A stretch of 64,000 nucleotides of DNA, from the NCBI GenBank assembly GCA_965261455.1, contig OZ253453.1:744001-808000 (forward strand), written 5' to 3'. Shown here piece by piece: positions 56,915 through 64,000 of this stretch. The notes under the pieces are model-generated. The model did not search any database. It saw only the letters and a list, made by a program, of their open reading frames with translations, and was not told the DNA's origin. The DNA is from DAOUKH01 sp965261455. GTDB taxonomy: Bacteria; Chloroflexota; Dehalococcoidia; SHYB01. Both the position numbers and the translations under genes were made by a program. Position 1 is the first letter of the stretch. The number at the start of each line of letters is the position of its first letter.

Positions 56915-57327
56915 TCAGACAAGATCGCCCACCATTTTCTGGCGCGCTGACCCCTCGCCACCCGCATCGCCTAGTACGGTATCCAGTCGCTTGATCATCG
57001 CAAGCTGCAGACGCCATCGCGACGGACGGTGGGTTGAGGTTACGCATCCGGAAGCTCCGAGGGGACGCTTGTTATACAGGGAATCCCTTCGGAGCCCCTC
57101 GTTCGCAGCTGGCTGTATTCTAAAGCATCAGCACACCCCTAATGGAGCAAGTGCCGGCAACCCAACAGGGCCTCCCTAATCCAAGGAGACACGAGGGGGC
57201 CTTAGAACCCCTGCGCGAATCCCCATTGGCCTGCGCACTGGGACTTCCGCGACCCGAGCGTGGCGAGCCGAAACCCGACCTGGCTCAGGCTTTTCCCGAT
57301 GCAGCAAACTCTCGCTCCAACGTCACT
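56915..57327. other. 413-base gap without a recognisable gene
   Basis: Separates the MaoC-like gene from the left end of the insertion sequence. Short open frames here have no protein-like features. GCTCCGAGGGG near 57053 and CCCTTCGGAGC near 57087 form an imperfect inverted repeat. The promoter of the minus-strand operon should be here but no convincing boxes are seen. Confidence 0.6.
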
Positions 57328-59047
57328 CTTAGCCCGAATCCACCGAAGGACGGCCTTGGGGACAGCACTTGAATAAGCCAGAGGGTGTTCCTGTGAATCT
57401 GGGATAATGGTTATGGAACAGAGAACCACCCTGAAACAAGGAGCACCCAATAGATACTACCACGGAACGACCCCGATCGGATCCAAACAACCTTTGATGA
57501 CCACCGTCTGGTGGCCAATGCTGGGCTGATCCTTCCCGCCACCGTGGCCCGCCACTTGGGACTGCCGCAACTGGTACAGGAGTGCCTCGACTTGGGCAAT
57601 GCCTCGGGCCGCGCCAATACGGGCGACAAGATGATGACCTTGGTGGCCTCGGCGCTGGCTGGCGGGACTGCATTGACGACGCCGATGTGTTGCGCACCTG
57701 GGGGACAGCCCGCACCCTGGGCGGCACGGTCAAGGCGCCCTCCACCCTGGGCACTTTCCTGCGCAGCTTCCGTTGGGGCCACGTCCGCCAACTGGACCGG
57801 GTGAGCCGCGAGTTGCTGGCACGGGCCTGGGCCGCTGGGGCGGGACCCGGCGACGCACCCCTCACCATCGACTTGGACTCCACCATGTGCGAGACCTATG
57901 GACTTGCCAAGGAGGGCGCCCGCCACCACGGCTACACCGGCAAGCGGGGCTATCACCCGCTGCTGGCCATCGCCGTCGGCACCGGCGACGTGCTGATGTC
58001 CCGGCTGCGCGAGGGCCGGGCCAACACCGCCCGGGGCGCCGCCCACTTCCTGCGTGAGACGGTGGGCCGGGTGCGCTACGGCGGGGCCAAGGGGCAACTC
58101 ACGGTGCGGGCCGATAGCGGCTTCTACGCCCATGCTCTCGTCGCCGTCTGCCGCAAGCTGGGCGTCCGCTTCTCCATCACCATCCGCCAGCACAAAAGCC
58201 TGCGGAACCTGATCGAGGCCATACCCGAGGGAGACTGGACGCCGATCCCATACTGGATGGACGGCGCCGCCGATGTGGCCGAGACCACCTATGTCCCCTT
58301 CCAAAGTGAGTCCGACGCCGTGCCGGTGCGACTCATCGTCCGGAGGGTGAAGCCGACGCCCGGTTCCCAGCTCGCCCTCTTCGCTACCTACAGCTATCAC
58401 GGTTTCATCACCGACCGGGACGGGGATACCCTGGAGTTGGAGGCCGATCACCGCCGACATGCCGAAATAGAGAACGCCATTCGAGACCTCAAGTACGGCG
58501 TGGGGTTGAACCATCTCCCATCCGGCCGCTTCGCCGCCAACGGCGCCTGGCTGGCGATACAGGTAATGGCCCACAACCTGGCACGCTGGACAGCGCGCAT
58601 CGGTCTGGGCGAGCAGACCGCGACCACCAAGACCCTCCGGCGGCGGTTCTTCTCCATACCCGGACGCCTCACCCGCTCGGCGTGCCGCCTCACTTTGCAT
58701 CTTCCCCGGCGCTGGCCCTGGGAAACCCAGTTCAATCGCGCCCTGGCACGATTGCGAGCGATTCCTCTCCCAGCCTGACGGCACCGCCGCCGGCTTACCT
58801 ACCCACCGGACATCCGAAGGTCCCCACAGACTCGCGCCAGCCCGGTCCGCGAGTATCTCTTGCTGCGTGTTCTCCCCGCCATCTCGCCCTGCACAACGTC
58901 CACAGAGGGTCATAAGGTCTCCCCGCGGCGACCGAAGGCAGACACCCGGCCCATCTACCCAAATCGTGCCCGGATCATCGCATCCCCATGCCTCTCATCT
59001 CCCATTCCACTGATCTAATGCCATCCCTTCGGTGGATTCGGGCTTAG
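57328..59047 (+). mobile_element. IS1380-family insertion sequence
   Basis: About 1.7 kb. Terminal inverted repeat AGCCCGAATCCACCGAAGG at 57331-57349, with its reverse complement at 59026-59044. CTTA stands on both outer sides (57328-57331 and 59043-59046), fitting the 4-bp target duplication of the family, although the solitary end at 47389 also has CTTA, so it may belong to the element. It carries one transposase gene, now disrupted. Its right end interrupts a tyrosine recombinase gene. Confidence 0.85.
57511..58778 (+). pseudogene. IS1380-family DDE transposase, frameshifted
   Basis: The N-terminal part (VANAGLILPATVARHLGLPQ through DKMMTLVASALAGG) and the rest (DCIDDADVLRTWGTARTLGG onward) are in different frames; the break is at the GGCGGGACTG run at 57661-57670, where one G appears missing. 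The initiation region lacks a normal ATG; IQTTFDDHRL just upstream is in frame but follows a stop. Catalytic residues are all present: TIDLDSTMCETYG, VRADSGFYAH and RHAEIENAIRDLKYGVGLNHLPSG. Inactive unless frameshifting or a sequencing error explains it. Confidence 0.85.
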
Positions 59048-59712
59048 GCCGCGATAGCCGCCTCACTCAGCGGTACGCGGTGCTCTACGCCGCCCTTCAT
59101 TCGCTCCGCTGGTATCGTCCATAGACGGGCGTCAGGGTCGATTTCGTCCCATGTCGCGCCCCTGCCCTCGCCGGACCTCGCGGCGGTGAGCACCCGAAAC
59201 TCAAAGCACGTCTTGGCCGCCACTCCCGCCGTGGACGCCGCGATGATCTCTAGCGCCGCCGGCACCTCTCGGTGAGGTAGGGCACGGAAGTGAGCCCGAA
59301 TCGCGGGCATGGGGGGCAGCGCCCCGTCGATACCCTCTCCGGCCGGGTTGTCGCCGCGGTGACCGTGGGCCACTGCCCAACGCATCACGGCGCGGATTCG
59401 TTGCCGGACGCGGCGGGCGGTCTCTTGGCGTGTTCCCCATATCGGCGTGAGCACGGCGAGCACGTCGGCCCGCGTTATGCGGTCAACGGGCAGCTGCCCC
59501 AGCTTGGGCATGGCGTGGCGTTCGAGCGTCGCCAACCAGTTTGCGGCGTGCTTCTCATTCCGCCAGCGCGGACGGGTCATCTCGTGGCACGCGTGGGCGG
59601 CCTCGCGGAAGGTTGGCATCGCGGGCTTCGGCGTGCATTTTTCGGCCACGGGGTCGCGCCCGTCAGCTATCGCGTCCTGGTTCTGCGACGCCCTGATGTC
59701 GAGTTGGTTCAC
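59044..59712 (-). pseudogene. Tyrosine recombinase (phage integrase), truncated by the insertion sequence
   Basis: 222 codons remain. The SAM-like core-binding domain (PTFREAAHACHEMTRPRWRN, ITRADVLAVLTPIWGTRQETARRVRQRIRAVMRWAVAHG) and the first catalytic Arg (LTAARSGEGRGATWDEID) are present. The stop codon lies inside the IS right end, so the HxxR and Tyr motifs are lost. The N-terminal arm-binding domain is also missing. It is a paralogue of the integrase at 60437-61563 (same ITRADVL and RRVRQRIRAV segments). Confidence 0.85.
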
Positions 59713-60000
59713 TTTGGAGCCGACTTTGTCACATGCTATCGCGAACCTTCTGACGACGAGGCCGGCGAGATGAAGCGGCGGTCCGATGAGGCACGCGCAG
59801 ACCGGAGCCCCGGCGAGTTGCCCTTTTAAGTCGTCGGCTACTGTCCAGCAGCACCGTCGGCATCATCAGGCTGTCGCCGAGAAACGACAATCGTCTCAAA
59901 GCTCTGCGCACAAGCATGAACAGCATTTCCCCAACCACTTTGCCGGAGGGGTCAGAGGTTTAAACACCATCCTCGCCCAAAGAAACAAGAGCAACGCGGC

Positions 60001-60159
60001 GCCTTCGGGGAGGGTGAGCCGCGATGTGGCCCCGCCCGCCGGGGCGGTCAATACCTCGATGGGCGTCGAGGTAGTCGCACCAGGGACGAACTCGCCGTAT
60101 TCGTTCCGCGTTCCGCCCGTCTGCTGAATGAGGGTCGCGGCCTCCCGCCATTCGCGAGG
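60001..60159 (-). pseudogene. Fragment of a phage structural gene
   Basis: Inside a longer open frame, residues PREWREAATLIQQTGG, TRNEYGEFVPGATTSTPIEV, TAPAGG and SRLTLPEGA have the look of a small tail/head-completion protein of mosaic phages. The sequence before and after it is not protein-like. The rest of 59713-60176 shows nothing else I can support. Confidence 0.35.
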
Positions 60160-60176
60160 GCCATGGAGGGCCGCGT

Positions 60177-60422
60177 TTACCGAACGTTGGAGCAGAGGAC
60201 GCCAACCCCGGCAGCGAAGCCCTCGCGGAAAGCCGGGGTTAGGGCTCCTTCCGGCACCGGGGCGCCTGCCCCAGGATTTTCCACGTACGCAAGGAGTTCC
60301 GTACAAACGGCGGATGCGACCTTCTTGCCGCTCACATCGAGGAGCCGTCCAACCGCAAGGTTTAGGGCTACTATCTGGCCCTGTTGATACTCAAGGGCCG
60401 CTTCTATCTCGTCCATTGTCAT
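60177..60422 (-). CDS. Small hypothetical protein, phage-associated
   Basis: 81 residues, ATG 60422 with AAAGGAC, 14 bases after the integrase stop. A helical N-terminus (MDEIEAALEYQQGQIVALNLAVGRLL) and AFREGFAAGVGVL near the end. No family recognised. Tight linkage to the integrase makes it likely a real gene of the same element. Confidence 0.5.
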   Translation of the reverse strand: MTMDEIEAALEYQQGQIVALNLAVGRLLDVSGKKVASAVCTELLAYVENPGAGAPVPEGALTPAFREGFAAGVGVLCSNVR

Positions 60423-60436
60423 CGTTGTTCTGTCCT

Positions 60437-61563
60437 TTAGCCGGTGATGTAGTCAGCCCATTGCTGCATGAGCGCCCGCCGTTGGGCCAGAAGGTCCGAG
60501 CGAGCGTAGGCCCGCTCGACAAGGCCGCCCGTCGCGTGCGCCAGGCTCGCTTCCATCGCCGCCCACGATGCCCCGGTATTCTCCGCCGCCCAATCGCGGA
60601 ACGTCGATCTCCAGCCGTGAACGGAGCAGGCAAGACCGGCGGCCCTCAACGTTCGGCGTAGCGTCTCCGGGTCAATTTCCCGCCCGTGGCGATAGGGAGA
60701 CGGGAAGACAAGGCCGGAGCCGTCGTCAAGCGCCCGCGCTTGCTCCAAGACGGCCACGGCCGGAGGCGACAGCGGAACGCGATGCTCGGCCCGCGCCTTC
60801 ATTCTCGACGGCGGTATCACCCACAGGCAGGCGTCCAGGTCCACCTCGGACCATCGCGCGCCCCGCGCTTCACCGCTCCGCGTGGCAGTCAGTATCAGGA
60901 AACGAAGGCAGAGGCCGACGGCGCCTATAGGCTCGATGCGTTGCCATGCGTCCGGCGCGTCCTCATAGGCAAGGGCGGCGTGATGCCGGACGGGTGGCCT
61001 GGCGCGGGGCAGCGCCCCATCGATAGCGTCACCGGCGACGTTGTGCTCGACGAACTCATACGCCTGAGACCATCGCAGCACGGCCCTGATGCGCTGCCGC
61101 ACGCGGCGGGCCTGATTGGGCGCGGAGGCCCAAAGCGGCTGCAGCGCGGCCAGCACGTCGGCTCGCGTGATGCGGTCAACGCGGAGCGCGCCAAGGCGCG
61201 GGAGGGCGTGCCGGTCTAAGGACTGCCTCCAAATCTTCGCATGGTGCGGCGCCCACGTGGGAGCGTTCAGGTCGTAGACCGCGTCGGCGGCCTCCGCGAA
61301 CGTAGGGACCGCCGGGGCGCGCCTCTCCGCAGCGGGGTCGACCCCCGCGGATACCGCGCCGCGGTAGGCCGCTGCGGCCTTGCGGGCGTCGGCGACGCTG
61401 ACGCGTGGGAAAGACCCAACCCCACATCGCGCCGACGCCCGCCGACCACTATTCGGAGTATCCAGGACTTGGAGCCGCCCTTGGCGACATTGAGATAGAG
61501 GCCAAGGTCGTCTCGGTATCGCCCCGGCTCCGTGATGGCGTTCGCGCGCTGGTATGTCAACAT
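60437..61563 (-). pseudogene. Tyrosine recombinase (P4-type integrase) with a single frameshift
   Basis: About 375 residues if the break is mended. The N-terminal DUF4102 domain starts at ATG 61563 (RANAITEPGRYRDDLGLYLNVAKGGSKSWILRI). Near 61410 the frame changes at a GGG run (one G short), and SVADARKAAAAYRGAVSAG continues in the other frame. Core-binding and catalytic domains are complete: TATRSGEARGARW (Arg), CSVHGWRSTFRDWAAE (His-x-x-Arg) and LVERAYARSDLL (Tyr). Probably the integrase of the element that brought in this region, or a functional gene with a sequencing error. Confidence 0.85.
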
Positions 61564-61757
61564 GTCATGCCGCCCCCCTCACCACAAATTTCACCCACAT
61601 TCCCACACAGGCGCAAGCGTTCCCATAGATTCCCTCCGCAAGGCAACGGAGCGCCATCACAGGAGTATAAAGAGGGGGAAGGAGACGTTACGGGAAGATA
61701 CGAAACGCTAGGATTGGGGCGGAATGGTCATGCCGTATTCTAGCAGGGGTGGCCCTG

Positions 61758-62771
61758 CTAGGCGGCGGCGCGGATGGCGACGGTCTGAGGCTCGCTGGCG
61801 ACGCCGAAGCCCCAGGTGGGAATCACCGCGCTGAATGCGCCCGCCATGCCGCCTCCAACGACGATGCGCGCCGCCTCCGGCCCCGTCAGCGCGGTCACGG
61901 GGTCGGACGTATCGCCGTCGCCGAGCTGGCCGACGCGCCGGTAGAACTCGGCGGGACGGCGTGCCTTCTCGTGAAGGAAGGCCTTTACCCGCTCCTTCGT
62001 CCAACCCGCGCCTTCGAGCTGTGCCACGTGCTCGAGTCCGAGGACGACGACGAAGTTTCCGAAGCCGTGGCCGCAGTCGGCGATGGCCTCGGCGATACGG
62101 GTCTGGACCACCTCTAGGGGCTTGTTGGTAAGGGAATGCACCTGGTGCGGGCTGAGGACGTTGATGACGGTCACGGCGCTCTCGTCCTTCGGGAACCCCT
62201 GCTCAACGTGCAGGGGTGTCCACGGCGAAAGCTCCTCGTTTTCGGCAATGCAGAAGGAGAACTTGCCGGGATGCCCCAGGCAACTCATGTCGACTTCGCC
62301 GGGGCGGTTGCCCAGCACGTTGATGTGGACCAGCCGGATAGCCCGTCCGATGGTGGCGTTGGGGCGAAAGCCGGGGCCGAACAGGTTCGGGCCGCTGTTG
62401 AGTCCGAGGGCATGCCGGATTGGGCCGTTGACGATGAGCAGCTGTGCCGAACCACCGGTGCTCACTGAAGCGCCGTGAATATTGAAGCGGCCCCGGCACA
62501 TGCCCTCGACGGCGGCCACCACGACGGGAAGATACTCGGGGCGGCACCCCGCCATGACGGCGTTCACCGCTACCTGTCCTGCGGTGATGGTCAGGAGACG
62601 CGGCTCGATCACGCCGACCGTGTCGTCCGCGGCTAGGCCCGCGGCGTCGAGGGCGGCCTCGACAAGGTCGGAGCGCGGCGGGACGACGGGCAGGCCGTCG
62701 GTTAGGCCGTCCTCGAAGAAGCGCTCGATAGCGGCCCAGGCGTCGTCGGCCTCAATGCGTCCGGTGGACAC
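61758..62771 (-). CDS. Conserved protein of unknown function (DGLPVVPP-type N-terminus)
   Basis: 337 residues from GTG 62771. The N-terminus WAAIERFFEDGLTDGLPVVPP is followed by TITAGQVAVNAVMAGCRPEYLPVVVAAVE, FNIHGASVSTGGSAQLLIVNGPIRHALGLNSGPNLFGPGFRPNATIGRAIRL and LGHPGKFSFCIAENE. The long conserved Gly/Asn blocks suggest an enzyme. I have seen such proteins next to UGSC-motif families but cannot name a reaction. It follows the DRE-TIM enzyme after 14 bases, so they are probably co-transcribed. Confidence 0.6.
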   Translation of the reverse strand: MSTGRIEADDAWAAIERFFEDGLTDGLPVVPPRSDLVEAALDAAGLAADDTVGVIEPRLLTITAGQVAVNAVMAGCRPEYLPVVVAAVEGMCRGRFNIHGASVSTGGSAQLLIVNGPIRHALGLNSGPNLFGPGFRPNATIGRAIRLVHINVLGNRPGEVDMSCLGHPGKFSFCIAENEELSPWTPLHVEQGFPKDESAVTVINVLSPHQVHSLTNKPLEVVQTRIAEAIADCGHGFGNFVVVLGLEHVAQLEGAGWTKERVKAFLHEKARRPAEFYRRVGQLGDGDTSDPVTALTGPEAARIVVGGGMAGAFSAVIPTWGFGVASEPQTVAIRAAA

Positions 62772-62785
62772 GGCGGCGTCGCGCG

Positions 62786-64000
62786 CTACCCCGCGGCCGA
62801 GGCGGGCGCCTCCGTCTTGGCCTGCTCGGACCGCTTGGCGCGCAGCGACTCGTACTCCAGCGCCAGTGCGTAGAGCTCGTCGCCGTTGAAGAACGTCTCG
62901 CGGGCGTTGCGGTAGCTCCCCGACGCCTCGTCCCACTCGCCGTCGTACGCCTCTTGGATCTTGTCGTAGATGTACTTGACCACGCGGGTGGCCTTGGTGT
63001 ACTTGTCGGCCTCGCCGGTCTTCTCCAAGTGCTTCGCGTTGAGGATCGCGACGATGCCCTCGGCGCCGGAAAGCGAGCCAACCCGGTGCAGCTCCACCCG
63101 GTCGCCACCGAGAAGTTTGGGATCGAAGGGCAGGTAGATGTCGCCGCCCTCGGCTTTTCCCTGACGCGCCACGCCCGCCTGGTGAATGCCGGCCTGCGTG
63201 CTGAAGATCGCGTCGCCGATGATGGGCGACTTTATGTTGACTCCGCCGATCTCATCCTGAATCAGTGTCGACATCTCGCGCAGCGCGGAGAGGCGGAAGC
63301 CGGGGTCGCCGTAGAGCCGGATGTAGTCGGCGGTCACCTGTTCGAGGGTGGTGTTGCCGGTGCGCTCGCCGAGGCCGCCGAACGCGACATTGACCCGCCG
63401 CGCGCCGTAGCGCCAGGCGAGCACGCTGTTAGCGGTGGCGAAGCCGAAGTCGTTGTGGCCGTGCCATTCGAGCTCGGCGCCGGTCTCCGCCCGGATGGTC
63501 GAGATGAGCCGCGGCACGCCCATGGGAAGCGAGGCGTGGGGGTCGGGGAACCCGATGCCGAGCGTGTCGCAGATGCGGATCTTCGCCTTCCCCTCGGTCT
63601 CTTTCAGGACACGCTGGATGAACGGGATGACGAAGCCGTGGATGTCGGCCTTGGTGGAGTCTTCGAGGTGGACCCGCGGCGTGATGCCCGCCTCCATCGC
63701 CGCCATGATCGGCTGGAGGTACTTGTCGGCGGCCTCTTCTTTGCTCCGGTAGCCGAGCTTATCGAAGATGTGGTGGTCGGAGGCCGAGGCGAGCATCCCC
63801 GTCTCCTTCACTCTGCCGCCGGAGACCTCGGTGAGGAGCTTGATATCCTTCGGCGTGGCCCGCGTCCACGTGGTGACCTGGGGGAAGTCGTAACCCTGTT
63901 CGAGGAGCTTTTCTAAACACCAAATATCGCGCTTTTGATAGATGAAGACTTCGATCTGCTCGATGCGGCCCGTGCCGTTATCGAGGTCGTGCAACAGGTC
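62786..64000 (-). CDS. DRE-TIM metallolyase, isopropylmalate/homocitrate-synthase-like (5' end outside window)
   Basis: At least 404 residues; the N-terminus with the expected DRE motif lies beyond 64000. Visible: GMLASASDHHIFDKLGY, TPRVHLEDSTKADIHGFVIPFIQRVL, KIRICDTLGIGFPDP, ELEWHGHNDFGFATANSVLAWRYGARRVNVAFGGLGERTGNTTLEQV (the metal-binding His-x-His and GLGER signatures) and IQAGIHQAGVARQGKA-like C-terminal region. It condenses acetyl-CoA with a 2-oxoacid, or cleaves such a product. The C-terminal ~60 residues are charged and not LeuA-like; there is no allosteric LeuA dimer domain. Confidence 0.85.
   Translation of the reverse strand, partial: DLLHDLDNGTGRIEQIEVFIYQKRDIWCLEKLLEQGYDFPQVTTWTRATPKDIKLLTEVSGGRVKETGMLASASDHHIFDKLGYRSKEEAADKYLQPIMAAMEAGITPRVHLEDSTKADIHGFVIPFIQRVLKETEGKAKIRICDTLGIGFPDPHASLPMGVPRLISTIRAETGAELEWHGHNDFGFATANSVLAWRYGARRVNVAFGGLGERTGNTTLEQVTADYIRLYGDPGFRLSALREMSTLIQDEIGGVNIKSPIIGDAIFSTQAGIHQAGVARQGKAEGGDIYLPFDPKLLGGDRVELHRVGSLSGAEGIVAILNAKHLEKTGEADKYTKATRVVKYIYDKIQEAYDGEWDEASGSYRNARETFFNGDELYALALEYESLRAKRSEQAKTEAPASAAG

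Noticed and set aside
57511..58778. Programmed -1 frameshift in the transposase
   Set aside because: IS1380 transposases are normally one continuous frame, there is no slippery heptamer with a downstream structure that I can see, and the start region is also damaged.

Overview
The window looks like chromosomal DNA of a GC-rich bacterium, most plausibly a Chloroflexota of the Dehalococcoidia/SAR202 type. That placement is inference: it rests on high GC, the density of CoA-ester genes (six CaiB/BaiF CoA-transferases, thiolase-like proteins, DUF35 Zn-ribbon partners) and a collagen-like transporter lipoprotein, because no rRNA gene is present to decide it. Genes are tightly packed, many start on GTG or TTG, and the tRNAs encode CCA.

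Layout. 1-5.8 kb: a catabolic cluster (CoA-transferases, two EthD-like paralogues, nitroreductase, carboxymuconolactone-decarboxylase-like protein, phosphodiesterase, methyltransferase). 6-12 kb: FAD oxidase, pyruvate kinase, a small membrane protein, a Ser/Thr kinase with a PQQ propeller. 12-19.5 kb: an orphan antitoxin, two coupled CoA-transferases, a DUF35/thiolase-like pair resembling retro-aldolases, tRNA-Arg, a hydroxyisobutyrate-dehydrogenase-like gene divergent from an MmgE/PrpD gene across a perfect hairpin, and a membrane exporter. 19.7-21.1 kb: a strongly signalled 75-residue HTH protein, a pilin-like protein, and a ferredoxin-thioredoxin reductase catalytic subunit whose catalytic cysteine codon is UGA, followed by a SECIS-like hairpin. 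21.1-28.2 kb: epimerase, thiolase, HMG-CoA-synthase-like/DUF35 fusion, cupin, SDR, MEMO, RadC, HD protein. 28.2-33.5 kb: the translation operon tRNA-Thr, tRNA-Tyr, tRNA-Thr, tuf, rpmG, secE, nusG, rplK, rplA, L10 leader, rplJ, rplL, without rpoBC. 33.5-37.6 kb: amidohydrolase, a second CMD-like protein, amtB-glnB. 37.6-45.2 kb: a Mo/W operon (mobA, moaD-like, aldehyde:ferredoxin oxidoreductase, three-subunit NAD-type formate dehydrogenase).

45.3-61.6 kb is an accessory region. Prophage debris (zinc-finger protein, portal-like fragment, AlpA regulator, two tyrosine recombinases) surrounds a lower-GC block of an ABC importer (binding protein and two permeases, no ATPase) and a CaiB/CaiB/gamma-carbonic-anhydrase/hydrolase/MaoC gene set. 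An IS1380-type element forms its right edge, and a solitary 48-bp copy of that element's right end forms its left edge. 61.7-64 kb returns to chromosomal-style genes (a conserved unknown and a DRE-TIM metallolyase that runs off the window).

The best candidate for something new is the selenocysteine ferredoxin-thioredoxin reductase at 20630-21055. Ordinary gene calling stops at the UGA and loses the last 55 residues.
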